Numbered from the stretch's first letter, positions 1 to 9,187 are shown. The stretch: DNA of 37,602 nucleotides from a bacterium (GCA_003249795.1 QKHZ01000211.1:1-37602), one strand, 5' to 3'. Notes: generated by a model from the letters alone, not told the origin. Numbers and translations are program-made.

Positions 1-1740
1 GTCGGCGGAGGAATGGCTGGTGTGTGCGCTTCCCTTGCGGCAGCCCGTCACGGTGCGAGTGTCGTGCTGATGCATGACCGGCCGGTTCTCGGCGGCAACG
101 CCTCCAGCGAAATCCGCGTGCAGATCTCAGGCGCGTGGGGATCATGGGACCGCAGCATCCGCGAGACCGGCATTATCGAAGAGATCATGCTCGACATCCT
201 GCACAACAATCCGACCGGTAACTGGTCGCTGTGGGATCTGGCCTTGTTTAACAAAGTCAACTTCCAGCCGGGACTGAAACTTTTGCTCAACTGTTCCTGC
301 ACCAGCGGTTCATGCGAAGAAAAAAAAATCCGGCAGGTCAGTGGCTGGCAGTCGAACACGCAAACCACGCACACGGTAAAGGCAAAGTACTTTATCGACT
401 GCTCCGGCGACAGCATCCTCGCGGAAATCTCCGGCGCGCAGACCCGCAGCGGCCGTGAACCCCGCAGTCTCTATGGCGAACCCGACGCCGCTGTTGAGTG
501 CCCGCCGCACGTAATGGGCAGCAGTCTCATCTTTGCATGGCGCGACCGCGGCCGTCCTGTCAAATTCACGCCGCCGTCATGGGCATACCGTTATGAAACA
601 GAAGACGAAGCGCCGCACCATCCGGAAAATGCGAGCCAGTTCAGTCAGGATCATTTTAAAAACTGTTTTTACGCAGAGTATGGCGGGTATATCGACACCG
701 TCGGTGATGACGAAGCCATCCGCGACGAGTTGCTCAAAATCGGGCTCGGAATTGTCGACCACCTGAAAAACCACGGCGACCACGGCATGGAAAACCTTGA
801 GCTTGACTGGTTTGGTTTTTTACCGGGAAAACGCGAGAGCAAGCGCTACGTCGGCGACTATACGCTGACGGAAAATGATATTGACCACAGCACGACATTT
901 GAAGACATCATCGCATACGGCGGCTGGCCTGTCGACGACCACGACTCCGCAGGCTCTCTCACCAAAGGCCGCGCCTCACACACGTTCCACAGGTTTGAAG
1001 CCCCATACCCGATCCCCTACCGCTGTCTGTACAGCGCTGGTATTGACAACCTGTTCTGCGCTGGCAGAAATATCAGCACCAGCCACTTGGGGCTCTGCAC
1101 GATCCGCGTAATCGCCACCTGCGGGATTTTGGGACAAGCTGCCGGTACCGCCGCCGCCATCGCCGCGAGAGAAAACTGTACGCCGCGTCAGGTCGGACAA
1201 AATCATATCAGGACTCTTCAAACGCAACTCATGGATGACGACTGCTGGCTTCCGGGGCAACTTCGGACGATTCCGGAACTGGCGCAGGTTGCAACGCTCG
1301 ACTCGTCAAATAAAAATGAAACGGGCAACGCCCCAGCCCTGCTGCTTAACGGCAAAGACCGGCCGTGTGAGGAGCTGAATGAAGACAATGCATGGACAGC
1401 GCGCTCCGGCGACTGGGCAGAACTTCGCTGGCAAGAGCCCAGACAACTGAGCGAATGCCGCATCGTATTTGACAGCAACCTGCTGCGGCACTTCCTGAAC
1501 ATGCCGCTTGGCGAGCAACTCGGCGGTTGGAACCTGACCCCGCCCGAAACGCTGGTACAGGCATTCCGGATTCAGGCGCTTGAAGAAAACGGCGCGTGGC
1601 AGGATGTCTTCACCGAAACCGATAATTTCCAGCGCCTCGTCACGGTTGCCCTCAATGTCCAAACAAAAGCGCTGCGTCTACAAATCGACAAAACGTGGGG
1701 CGCAGACTTCTGTCGGATCTTCGGCTTTGACGTTCGCTAA
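1..1740 (+). CDS. FAD-dependent oxidoreductase, 5' end cut by the window
   Basis: The frame is open from base 1, so the true start lies upstream. The first visible residues are VGGGMAG, a dinucleotide-binding glycine motif that normally sits within 20 residues of the N-terminus, so little is missing. They are followed by the ADP-binding beta-alpha-beta region and the stretch LGGNASSEIRV, typical of the FAD_oxidored family (PF12831) of FAD-binding oxidoreductases. A second FAD-contact segment is near FCAGRNIS. The last 130 or so residues look like a beta-rich, discoidin-like appendage and are not part of the flavin fold. The substrate cannot be told from sequence; relatives often sit in carbohydrate or secondary-metabolite loci. 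It ends at a terminator shared with the convergent flavodoxin gene. Family fairly sure, function unknown. Confidence 0.82.
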   Translation, partial: VGGGMAGVCASLAAARHGASVVLMHDRPVLGGNASSEIRVQISGAWGSWDRSIRETGIIEEIMLDILHNNPTGNWSLWDLALFNKVNFQPGLKLLLNCSCTSGSCEEKKIRQVSGWQSNTQTTHTVKAKYFIDCSGDSILAEISGAQTRSGREPRSLYGEPDAAVECPPHVMGSSLIFAWRDRGRPVKFTPPSWAYRYETEDEAPHHPENASQFSQDHFKNCFYAEYGGYIDTVGDDEAIRDELLKIGLGIVDHLKNHGDHGMENLELDWFGFLPGKRESKRYVGDYTLTENDIDHSTTFEDIIAYGGWPVDDHDSAGSLTKGRASHTFHRFEAPYPIPYRCLYSAGIDNLFCAGRNISTSHLGLCTIRVIATCGILGQAAGTAAAIAARENCTPRQVGQNHIRTLQTQLMDDDCWLPGQLRTIPELAQVATLDSSNKNETGNAPALLLNGKDRPCEELNEDNAWTARSGDWAELRWQEPRQLSECRIVFDSNLLRHFLNMPLGEQLGGWNLTPPETLVQAFRIQALEENGAWQDVFTETDNFQRLVTVALNVQTKALRLQIDKTWGADFCRIFGFDVR

Positions 1741-1759
1741 ACGAAAAATCGTCTTTAAC

Positions 1760-1794
1760 AAAACACCCCGCGAAATTCCTCGGCGGGGTGTTTT
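1760..1794. terminator. Bidirectional rho-independent terminator
   Basis: The arms AAAACACCCCGC and GGCGGGGTGTTTT form a G+C-rich stem of about 10 pairs. It is flanked by an A-run on the left and a T-run on the right, so it can act on both strands. It lies between the convergent oxidoreductase and flavodoxin genes. Confidence 0.8.
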
Positions 1795-1845
1795 ATCATT
1801 ATGATCTTTTGATCTTGAAAAAGAATTCCGCACCGCGCCGAATCT

Positions 1846-2322
1846 TCAACCGCGGATCTTGAGCACGAGTTCCGCCACGCGCTTGCCTTGAGCAACACAC
1901 TGCGTGCGTGCGCGATCATCCGGCGATTTGACCGAAACAGGCCCGTAATGGTCTCCCTGCGCCGTGCCGACCGCGACCATCCCATGAACCAGTCCCATCT
2001 GCAAGATTGCCATGCAGGTGGTTTCATTACCGCCGCCGACATTGCCGGAGCTGGAGAATGCGCCGATGGCGCGTCCCGCTAGGCGTCCGTGCAGAATCAC
2101 CGACTCGTCAAACAATGAAAAAATCTCCGCCGCAGGCATTCCGTAATACACCGGCGAGCCAATCACAAACCCGTCGTAGCCAATCAGAGACCCCGGCTCG
2201 ACATCCGTAACCGGTTTGACCTCACACTCCACCCCTGCAGCCTCAACGCCTTCTGCAACGTGCTTGGCCATTTCTTCGGTATTTCCTGTCCGCGAATAAT
2301 AGGTCACCAGAATCCGTGCCAT
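1846..2322 (-). CDS. Flavodoxin-like (WrbA/NQO-type) FMN protein
   Basis: This 158-residue protein opens with a parallel beta-strand and the phosphate-binding loop SRTGNTEEMA (residues 9-18), the FMN site of flavodoxins. It continues with GSPVYYGMPAAEI, the second FMN loop, and SSSGNVGGGNET, the third. Short flavodoxin-fold proteins of this kind carry electrons or reduce quinones with NAD(P)H; sequence alone does not decide which. The start is ATG with AGGAG eight bases upstream. It appears monocistronic: 129 bp separate it from the receiver-like gene behind it, and it ends at the bidirectional terminator. The family is secure, but the partner and substrate are unknown. Confidence 0.85.
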   Translation of the reverse strand: MARILVTYYSRTGNTEEMAKHVAEGVEAAGVECEVKPVTDVEPGSLIGYDGFVIGSPVYYGMPAAEIFSLFDESVILHGRLAGRAIGAFSSSGNVGGGNETTCMAILQMGLVHGMVAVGTAQGDHYGPVSVKSPDDRARTQCVAQGKRVAELVLKIRG

Positions 2323-2451
2323 TGATCAACTCCTGTTTCTCTTGCCGCAACGCAGTGCGGTAATGTGAGGTAATTAAAAACGATCTTTCGATGATGAACA
2401 CGATTTACCGTATCCGGATGATGCGTTTTCTTCCAGCATTTTTCGACCGGC

Positions 2452-2895
2452 TTATTCATCCGCAACCAGTTTTTGAAGTTTTGCAATCACCTCGTCCGGT
2501 TTGCAGGGTTTGAACACCACCGCCTGTGCGCCGCTTCGTCGTGCGACAACCGCAACGCGCTTTTCATGGCAAGCCGTCACGGCAACAACAGGGACATGAC
2601 GGTGCCGATCGTCCCTGCGGATCGCTTCAAGAACATCAAGCCCGCCGACTTTCTCCAGCTCCAGACACAGAACGCAGGCGACCGGTTGGCGGTCACGGAT
2701 CAGCTTCAGCGCCTCCAGCCCGTCAGCCGCTTCCACCGGATCATACCCATTGCGGAAAAGACTGTCGGAAAATGATGCCCGCGACTTATTGTCGGAATCG
2801 GCAACGAGAATCAAAAGCCCCGCGCCGTCGACCTCATCCGGCCGCCACTTATGATACAGCGCTTCGACTTCTTCATACGTCCAGTTCCGGCTCAT
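2452..2895 (-). CDS. Receiver-domain protein lacking the phosphoacceptor Asp
   Basis: This 147-residue protein is a single CheY-like domain (residues about 27-147) behind a short N-terminal segment. The acidic site is partly present (D33, D35), as are the conserved Thr107 (VVAVTACH) and Lys129 (VFKPCKP). An ungapped alignment to CheY from the ADG motif places Cys77 exactly where the phosphorylated Asp57 should be (VLCLELEKVGG). The protein is therefore likely a pseudo-receiver that signals without Asp phosphorylation, perhaps by protein contact or redox state (inference). I chose the ATG at 2895 over an in-frame start at 3036 because it overlaps the TGA of the upstream FapA-family gene as ATGA, a sign of translational coupling. 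The two products probably act together. Confidence 0.85.
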   Translation of the reverse strand: MSRNWTYEEVEALYHKWRPDEVDGAGLLILVADSDNKSRASFSDSLFRNGYDPVEAADGLEALKLIRDRQPVACVLCLELEKVGGLDVLEAIRRDDRHRHVPVVAVTACHEKRVAVVARRSGAQAVVFKPCKPDEVIAKLQKLVADE

Positions 2896-4505
2896 GATTG
2901 CGGCCCTGCCTGATCGTTTGGCGAAGACATCGGTTGCGAAGACTGTGGCGGTTGCTGAGGTTGCGACGACGTTGCGACACCTGTGTCTGTATTTTTCGGC
3001 CGTTTCTGAAGCGACGGATATCCTGCTTCGTCCCACCGTTTCAGAATAAGAGCCCCGTTTTGCAGATCAAGCCGCCGGTCATTCACAGATGGGGAAAACG
3101 AAATTGGCCCCGTACGGCTGTCGTCAAACTCCATCGCGGCCTTTCCGGCCCAGACCTTCGTTCCTGCCTGAATGGAGTTAAGAATCGTCACCATTTCAAT
3201 CGACGTATCACGGAACGACTGGTTCAGCTTCGCACTCTCCTCTTCCAGTTGCGTGAGTTGCCTCTTCAGGCTCCGCGCTTCGAGCATCATCGTCTGCGCC
3301 TGCTCTTCGTCCCGTTGATTGGGGACATTCGCATGCGTCAGTTTCACAAGAAGCGGCCCCAGCTGGTTCAGAAAGCCCTGCAATTTATGGTGAACCTGAA
3401 TCTGTTGACGGTACACCGTCCTGAGTTGGGCATAGACGCCATAGTCCATTCCCGACGTCAGCGTACTGACCGTGCCGAGTTCGCTACCGGCCGCCCCGAT
3501 CAGCATTCCCTTGAGCGCGACCAGTTCACTACCGCGAACCGTTCCTGCAGGCATGATGATCCGTCCCAGCGTCAGCACACGCGAGTTAACAATTTCCTTT
3601 TGAATATACACATCGCCGCCTGCGACCAGCGTCGTATCATTCAGAAACCGCGCCTGCACACGGCCTCCTGCCTCGATCTTGCCCTTGCCTTTTCCTTTGA
3701 CCCCGCCGTTAATCTGGATACCGGTTGCGGCTTTTAACTGGCACGCCTCGGCTGTTCCGCCAATGACAATACTTTTCCCGGACTCAATAATAAACTCATC
3801 CGGAACGTCGCGGCCGATCTCGACAGGGCCGACAAACCGGATATTGCCGTTGCGCAGAGTCACATCCGACTTCACATAGTACACGCCGACAACCATCAGC
3901 TGGCTCTGCCGGAAAACGACATAGCCGTCTTCTGTAGCCAGATACTCATTCGTCTCTTCACGGAACTCGACACCACTGCCGAGAGTGACCACGATGTCTT
4001 TGCTGGCTTGCGGCAGAATCACCTTGCCGAAAACATCGACCCCGCCAACGCCCTCCACCTTCGGAATATAACGGCCGATACACTCACCGGCGCGAACATT
4101 GTCGACGGCGTTGACCTCGCGGTAATCGACTTTGTCCGCATCCGAATCAATCTGTACAGGCGCACCCAGAGGACGCCTGTCGAATTCGATCCGGGCATTG
4201 ACCCCGTCACGCGGGCCATAACCGGCCGCAATCAGAATCTGTTTGAATGGCGTTTTTGATGAAAATGCAGCGCAGGCCTGTTCGATCCCCTGAGGAACGA
4301 TCCCCTGCACGATACCGGCCTCGTTCAACAAACGGACGAGTTCCTGTCCCGTTGCCGGTGCGACAGGGCTGAGGCAGCTGAAATAAGCCTGAAGCCTGTC
4401 GTCTGTAATCTGCAGCACGCACTCGCCAACAGGGAGTATCAGAGTCTGCGTCGATGTCAGTGGAGCTGAAAACATTCTTGCCCGTCCGATGGGGTGTAGA
4501 TTCAT
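2892..4505 (-). CDS. FapA-family (DUF342) protein, paralog 1
   Basis: This protein of about 537 residues has the FapA/DUF342 layout. The N-terminal part contains NEAGIV and DYREVNAV...GGVDVFGK. A Gly/Val-rich repetitive stretch at about residues 205-350 is likely a right-handed beta-helix. A charged coiled coil runs at about 355-430, and the C-terminal tail from about 512 is rich in Pro, Gln and Ser. FapA was named for a flagellar assembly role in Vibrio, but the family is widespread and often of unknown function; no flagellar gene is nearby. The start is uncertain: ATG at 4505 lacks a clear ribosome-binding site and ATG at 4475 is possible. It is translationally coupled to the Cys-receiver gene. 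Two further paralogs lie at 14700-16718 and 23795-25333. Confidence 0.85.
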   Translation of the reverse strand: MNLHPIGRARMFSAPLTSTQTLILPVGECVLQITDDRLQAYFSCLSPVAPATGQELVRLLNEAGIVQGIVPQGIEQACAAFSSKTPFKQILIAAGYGPRDGVNARIEFDRRPLGAPVQIDSDADKVDYREVNAVDNVRAGECIGRYIPKVEGVGGVDVFGKVILPQASKDIVVTLGSGVEFREETNEYLATEDGYVVFRQSQLMVVGVYYVKSDVTLRNGNIRFVGPVEIGRDVPDEFIIESGKSIVIGGTAEACQLKAATGIQINGGVKGKGKGKIEAGGRVQARFLNDTTLVAGGDVYIQKEIVNSRVLTLGRIIMPAGTVRGSELVALKGMLIGAAGSELGTVSTLTSGMDYGVYAQLRTVYRQQIQVHHKLQGFLNQLGPLLVKLTHANVPNQRDEEQAQTMMLEARSLKRQLTQLEEESAKLNQSFRDTSIEMVTILNSIQAGTKVWAGKAAMEFDDSRTGPISFSPSVNDRRLDLQNGALILKRWDEAGYPSLQKRPKNTDTGVATSSQPQQPPQSSQPMSSPNDQAGPQS

Positions 4506-4562
4506 CTACGGTAGCCAAATCTTTTTTCTTTGCAACCGTTTTCGGAGCAACCCGCAAAGTTT

Positions 4563-4591
4563 TTGCATTTTATCAAAAATTTGTATATGCT
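4563..4591 (+). promoter_or_regulatory. Probable sigma-70-type promoter for the exported protein gene
   Basis: TTGCAT and TATGCT are separated by 17 bases, followed by 32 bases to the ATG at 4624 with a purine-rich ribosome-binding site. Four of six bases match at each box. Confidence 0.4.
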
Positions 4592-4623
4592 TTAGACGGT
4601 GTTATTAGGCAGAGGGACACAGT

Positions 4624-6219
4624 ATGCGTCCGGGTAATAAAAAATCGCAAAATACGATCATCCTGTCCGTTGCATTGGCAATGACAACGGCCTCGTCTAT
4701 CTGCGTATTCGCGAAAGCTGGCGAATCATTTGACGAACGCCGCAGCCGGATGCAACAGGCTGTCGATCAGGCAACGAACCAGCAGCCGACAGCCCCAGAG
4801 CCACCCAGGGCTCCAGCGATCCCAGTCGCGCCAGCAGCCCCCGTATCCCCCGCCTCGGCAGACCAGGGACCGACTGAAAATCCCGCGCCTTCCGCAGCGA
4901 CGACCTCAGACACCTCGGCAATGCAGCAGAACCCGTATCAGATCAATGTTCAGAAAACTGTCAGCATCTCGACCATCCCTGTGCTGAAATATCTGCTGAC
5001 CCCGAGCAAGAACTACCGGATCGATCCACAGGTTGCCATCGACGGTTACTACTATAAATTCACCGTCCACACCCCGCACGGCGACTATGATGTTGTCAGT
5101 ATCCGCAAGCTCATGCAGTTGTGCCGCGAAATCGATGTGCTTGAAGATTTCCATAAAAAGAATGTCGACAATCAGGTCTGGGAAGGCGTCAAGAACAGCG
5201 CCATCGTCATCGGTAAAGGCGTCGGCCGGATTCTGATCAAACCCGGTGACTCACTCAGAGCCATCGGCGTCGGCACCGGCAAAACACTGCGCTGGACAGT
5301 CGGCCTGCTCAAGATGCCGTTTGCGGGAAAAGCGCGGCTGGATGCTGACGGCAACGACCGCGCTCTGGGCGCAAAAGGGCCGCTTGGTGCGGAGCGGCGG
5401 CGGGTCGCGTTTGAACTCGGCATTGACGTCTATACCAGCAATCCAACCGCATACGCCCTGATCGATGAAATCGCGAAAAAACGGTCTGCCGGCGGCCTGC
5501 CGATCGGCCTGAGCATCTTTGCCCTCCCCGGCGGCAGCGTCTTTGCATTGTCCCTGACGCCGATCGGGCACGACCAGAAAACAGAAGAGATGATCCGCGA
5601 TAACTCACCGGATGAACTGCTGCGCTCGCTGCGGATTTATTATCACAAACAGCTACAGCTCGACACCAGCTCGGCCAGCGCAGTCCGCACGCTGCTGGAC
5701 AACCCGAACTTTTCTCCGCGTGAACAGGCCTATCTCTACCGCTACCTTGCCGACATGCGGGATGTTGCCGGACATGCGGAAGCGGTTGCCTTTCTTGCGC
5801 AGACGCCCAGCCCGCAGATGGCCAGCATCGTCTCAGGCCAGGTGGAACTTCTTGCGCTGCTGCACCGCCGTGCGCGCAAACTGCGCGAATTCATCCCGAT
5901 CCGTAACACGCTTGGGGCTCTTGCAGAAGACGGAACGCTCTGCCTTGTCATCTCCAACGACATCGCCCTTTATCAGGATGATATCGAAACCTCGCTCGAC
6001 CTGATTACCGGCGCTGCCGCCAAGATCGGAGCAAACAGCGCCGAAGTGTGGACCACCGGCCAGATCCCCAAACTGACTCAGGAAGCCGCGCGCCGCCGTG
6101 GGGTGGCCTGTTATGAAAACATCCTGATGGATCCGGTGTTCCGCCAGATACGGGCAGAAGAGCAGACTGCGCCAATCTCCCTGCCTTCTGTCATCCCGCC
6201 ACCGGTAGAAAACCGTTAG
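4624..6219 (+). CDS. Exported protein of unknown function with Pro/Ala-rich linker
   Basis: I do not recognise this 531-residue protein. It has a signal peptide (residues 1-30, hydrophobic core IILSVALAM, likely cut after VFA), then a Pro/Ala/Ser-rich linker at about 55-100, then a folded region to the end. Only one hydrophobic export segment is present, so the product should be periplasmic or attached to the outer envelope. No catalytic motif stands out. The middle holds a Gly-rich stretch (IGKGVGRILIKPG) and the C-terminal third is helix-rich. The start at 4624 follows AGAGGGA. It is divergent from FapA paralog 1, with promoters probably back to back in the 118-bp gap. Coding status is secure, function unknown. 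Confidence 0.8.
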   Translation: MRPGNKKSQNTIILSVALAMTTASSICVFAKAGESFDERRSRMQQAVDQATNQQPTAPEPPRAPAIPVAPAAPVSPASADQGPTENPAPSAATTSDTSAMQQNPYQINVQKTVSISTIPVLKYLLTPSKNYRIDPQVAIDGYYYKFTVHTPHGDYDVVSIRKLMQLCREIDVLEDFHKKNVDNQVWEGVKNSAIVIGKGVGRILIKPGDSLRAIGVGTGKTLRWTVGLLKMPFAGKARLDADGNDRALGAKGPLGAERRRVAFELGIDVYTSNPTAYALIDEIAKKRSAGGLPIGLSIFALPGGSVFALSLTPIGHDQKTEEMIRDNSPDELLRSLRIYYHKQLQLDTSSASAVRTLLDNPNFSPREQAYLYRYLADMRDVAGHAEAVAFLAQTPSPQMASIVSGQVELLALLHRRARKLREFIPIRNTLGALAEDGTLCLVISNDIALYQDDIETSLDLITGAAAKIGANSAEVWTTGQIPKLTQEAARRRGVACYENILMDPVFRQIRAEEQTAPISLPSVIPPPVENR

Positions 6220-6406
6220 AGAATTCTCGCTATTCACCAGGTTGCCGCCTGAATAACAAAATACGTTTTTATACCACAAGAATCAGCATGTCATGACTTT
6301 TGATTTGCGTTGCAGGTGACAGTCGGGACAATAGCGTTTAGCAGATATGAAAGACAGAATATAAGCAACCAATCATTTTTATGCAGATACAGATGGATTT
6401 GAATTG

Positions 6407-7354
6407 ATGGCAACAGCAGTCAAATTTTACGGCACACGCGGCTCACTTCCCACTTCGCCTGATTCGCAGTCACTGCGAGGCGCGGTGCGCGAAATCCTGC
6501 ACGATGTTATCAACAACCAGCTGGATCAGGATGAAATCGACGAATATCTGAAAAATGCGCCCGGGCTTCACTTTCACGGCGGCAACACCTCGTGCGTCCG
6601 CATTGAACACGAAGGGCAGATCCTGATCCTCGACGCAGGCTCCGGCATCCGCCAGCTGGGGAAAGATTTTATCGAACAGTCCGTCACCTTTGATGACTCC
6701 CCCTGCCACATCCTCTTCAGCCACGCGCACTGGGACCATATCTGCGGATTCCCGTTTTTCGTCCCGCTCTACAATCCGCAGAACAAAGTCAACATTGTCT
6801 CCTCGCACGAACAGATTGAAACGGCGCTGCGCAACCAGCAGCAGGAGCCGTGTTTTCCGGTTCCGTTTGAAGCGCTTGCGGCACAGATCACCTTCCGCAG
6901 CCTTCCGTCAGCAGAGTCAATCGAACTCGGCCCGTTCAAAGTGAAGTCTCTGCTGCTGAGCCACCCGAACCAGTGCTACGGCTACCGGATCGAAGTAGGT
7001 GACAACGTCATCGTCTACATGACCGACACAGAGCTTCCGAATATCGGTAAAGACGAGATCCACGGATACCAGCAGTTTGTCAAAGGCGCCGCCCTGATCA
7101 TCGGCGACTGCCAGTACACATTTCCGGACAACTATAAAAAACGCACTTGGGGACACTCCAGCGTATTTTCCTTCATCGACCTGTGCCGCGACGCCGAAAT
7201 CGAAACGCTGGCGATGTTCCACCACGAGCCGTCCTACACCGACGCCGAGATCGACCAGATGGAGGACAAGGGACGCGAGTACCTGCGTCTGAACGGCATG
7301 GGCGCGTCATTCCGGATTGTGGCCGCATACGACGGTCTGGAGTTGACTCTGTAA
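6407..7354 (+). CDS. Metallo-beta-lactamase-fold hydrolase
   Basis: This 315-residue protein carries the metal-binding signature SHAHWDH (H106, H108, D110, H111). Further ligands are likely in LSHPNQ, MTDTEL and MFHHEPS. The opening YGTRGS and HGGNTSCVRI...LDAGSGIRQLG are typical of a Lactamase_B_2-type subgroup related to RNase Z and cyclic-nucleotide phosphodiesterases. It is probably a cytosolic phosphodiesterase or hydrolase with a two-metal centre; the substrate cannot be inferred. A helix-rich insert (residues about 24-52) precedes the core. A TTG directly upstream (6404) could also serve as start, but ATG at 6407 is preferred. The 198-residue gene at 7459 follows on the same strand and may be cotranscribed. 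Confidence 0.88.
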   Translation: MATAVKFYGTRGSLPTSPDSQSLRGAVREILHDVINNQLDQDEIDEYLKNAPGLHFHGGNTSCVRIEHEGQILILDAGSGIRQLGKDFIEQSVTFDDSPCHILFSHAHWDHICGFPFFVPLYNPQNKVNIVSSHEQIETALRNQQQEPCFPVPFEALAAQITFRSLPSAESIELGPFKVKSLLLSHPNQCYGYRIEVGDNVIVYMTDTELPNIGKDEIHGYQQFVKGAALIIGDCQYTFPDNYKKRTWGHSSVFSFIDLCRDAEIETLAMFHHEPSYTDAEIDQMEDKGREYLRLNGMGASFRIVAAYDGLELTL

Positions 7355-7458
7355 CAAATCCCCCCATAATATCATTGCTGCTGACGCTTACCATATCGGC
7401 AGAATATCGTCGGATACGCCGGCGTCAAAATCATCGTGTTAAATTTTCAGGAGAGTCT

Positions 7459-8055
7459 GTGGCAAACTGGTCTGATCTGTTTTTATCGCAACTGACGCAA
7501 ACCTTCGGCCAAGCGCCCGACGCGAAGGAAATCCTGCAGCGTTTCGCATGGGTAGACGAGCTTTACGCTACGGGAAAAGAATTGCTGATACCGGAAACGC
7601 TGGAGGAAATGCCTGCGCATGAAGTGTATGAAAAGCTGCGCCAGCTGAGTTTCCCGGGCTGCCCGATCCGGATCACAAATCTCGGGCGGATGAACAATGC
7701 CCAGGGCGTACGCGACGCCGTCGTCCGCCTGTTGAAAACACCGGGAGATTTCGAGGAAAAATACCGCGCCGCGAAAATCGCACAGACCGGGATCGTCACA
7801 ATCACCGAACTCTTGTGTGTTGCGCGCCCCATGCGTTTTGTGTTACGCAATACCGCCTTCACCCGCGCACTTGCGAAAGTTGCGCCATTTTATACGGCCA
7901 AAGGGCTGAGCGAACTGCCGTATCCTGAGTTTCTGGATTTATGCATGGAACTGGCGAAGATTCTGAAACGTTATCTGGAACCGGCTGGGCTTGGCGCGTG
8001 GGCTGACGAGCGGCGTTTCCTGCTGTTGTACGCCGTCATTACCCATCTCAAATAA
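7459..8055 (+). CDS. Unrecognised helical protein of 198 residues
   Basis: Sequence similarity does not suggest a family. The protein is soluble, mostly helical by composition, and has no signal peptide or membrane segment. I place the start at GTG 7459 because CAGGAG lies just upstream; an open frame extends to 7147 but that part overlaps the hydrolase gene and reads as a shadow. It lies 104 bp after the hydrolase gene and faces parB, with only 25 bp between the two stop codons. Its position suggests a shared transcript with the hydrolase; nothing else links them. Confidence 0.7.
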   Translation: MANWSDLFLSQLTQTFGQAPDAKEILQRFAWVDELYATGKELLIPETLEEMPAHEVYEKLRQLSFPGCPIRITNLGRMNNAQGVRDAVVRLLKTPGDFEEKYRAAKIAQTGIVTITELLCVARPMRFVLRNTAFTRALAKVAPFYTAKGLSELPYPEFLDLCMELAKILKRYLEPAGLGAWADERRFLLLYAVITHLK

Positions 8056-8080
8056 GCGGTCCCAACCGGCGTGTGAAAAA

Positions 8081-9010
8081 TTATTCCTTCGGTAATCCCA
8101 ACCGCTCGAGAATCCGGTCGACATCGTCATACGAATAATATTCGATCTGAATCATGCCTTTGCCGTCCTTGTCCTGAATGCGGACTTTGGTCGACAGATG
8201 TTCAGTCAGACGGTTTTCAAGGCCGCGCACCTGCACATCCGCACTCGCTTCGGTTGCCGGTTTTGCCGAAGCTGCCGGTGATTTGCCACCACTCTTGCGG
8301 CTGGTCAGCTTTTCAATCTCACGGACAGAGAGCCCTTCCTCGACCGCGCGCTTGGCGAGTTTGATCTGGCTGAGCGCATCCGGCAGCGACAGGATTGCAC
8401 GCGCTGCACCTGCAGCAAGCCGTCCTTCCGAGATCAGGCTTTTGACCTCTTCCGGCAGTTGCAGCAGCCGCAGCGTATTGGTAATCTGCGAGCGCGAGGC
8501 GATCCCGAGGCGCTTGGCGATATTCTCGTGCGTCAGGTGAAGCTCATCCTGAAGCGCCTGATAGGCGATTGCGATTTCGATCGGATTCAGGTCATCGCGC
8601 TGCAGGTTTTCGACCAGCGCCATCTCGCGGATGCGGTTGTCCGACGCCTCCATGATCACCGCCGGAATCGTTTCCCATCCAAGCAGCTTTGACGCGCGTA
8701 AGCGCCTCTCACCTGCGATCACTTCAAACGAATCCGTACCGGTCTGGCGCACAACAATCGGCTCGATCAGCCCCTGCTCGCGCATCGACTCTGCCAGTTC
8801 CTGCAGTTTTTCTTCATCAAAAACCTGACGCGGCTGCCAGGCGGAGGCGTGAACCAGCTCTGTCGCAAGACGCACAAGGCCGTTACCGTTGTCCGCCGCT
8901 GCGGGCGCGGAACCATCCGGGGCATCCGCATCCTCTTTTGACGACGCCTGCCGTACCGGTGCCGACGGAATCAGCGCTCCCAAGCCTTTTCCCAATGCAC
9001 GCCGTGCCAT
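8081..9010 (-). CDS. parB: ParB/Spo0J chromosome-partition protein
   Basis: This 309-residue protein begins MARRALGKGLGALI, the ParA-stimulating N-terminal motif of chromosomal ParB. It then has the ParB/Srx nucleotide-binding fold with GERRLRAS, the CTP-binding box, and ENLQRDDLNPIE. A helix-turn-helix for parS binding follows (LTHENIAKRLGIASRSQ), then a charged linker and a C-terminal dimerisation domain. ParB loads at parS sites, slides as a CTP-dependent clamp and works with ParA in origin segregation. The start at 9010 follows GGGGAGAG; an in-frame ATG at 9079 has no such site. Unusually, parA is not adjacent: the upstream gene encodes a HEAT-repeat-like protein. No convincing parS was seen in the window. 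Confidence 0.95.
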   Translation of the reverse strand: MARRALGKGLGALIPSAPVRQASSKEDADAPDGSAPAAADNGNGLVRLATELVHASAWQPRQVFDEEKLQELAESMREQGLIEPIVVRQTGTDSFEVIAGERRLRASKLLGWETIPAVIMEASDNRIREMALVENLQRDDLNPIEIAIAYQALQDELHLTHENIAKRLGIASRSQITNTLRLLQLPEEVKSLISEGRLAAGAARAILSLPDALSQIKLAKRAVEEGLSVREIEKLTSRKSGGKSPAASAKPATEASADVQVRGLENRLTEHLSTKVRIQDKDGKGMIQIEYYSYDDVDRILERLGLPKE

Positions 9011-9143
9011 ACCACTCTCCCCGCTTTCTCCTGCAGCAGACAGTTCCTGCCGACAGGTCGTTTTCAAAATTATTTTCAAACCAAACCGTCTCTACCGGAA
9101 AAGAAAACCGGAACAGCGTTGTCCCGGCTTGATCTTTATCCTC

Positions 9144-9172
9144 AGTTTAGCAAAAAGGGCGCGGCGAATCAA
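9144..9172 (-). promoter_or_regulatory. Probable promoter for parB
   Basis: On the minus strand TTGATT and TAAACT are separated by exactly 17 bases, roughly 130 bases before the parB start and just after the stop of the upstream HEAT-repeat gene. Confidence 0.4.
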
Positions 9173-9187
9173 CAACCGACTTCCGCA

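Noticed and set aside
2896-3036. Longer start (ATG 3036) for the receiver-like gene
   Set aside because: It would overlap the FapA gene by 145 bp in another frame, and the extra residues are basic, non-receiver sequence; the ATGA overlap at 2895 explains the start better.
6220-6403. Imperfect hairpin (ATTCACCAGG/CCTGAAT) and a TTGCGT-GACAAT pair ahead of the hydrolase gene
   Set aside because: The stem has a bulge and no adjacent T-run, and the boxes match the consensus poorly; the 184-bp gap shows nothing firm.
9011-9079. ParB start at 9079
   Set aside because: The extra 23 residues precede the conserved MARRALGKGL start, and the good ribosome-binding site is before 9010.
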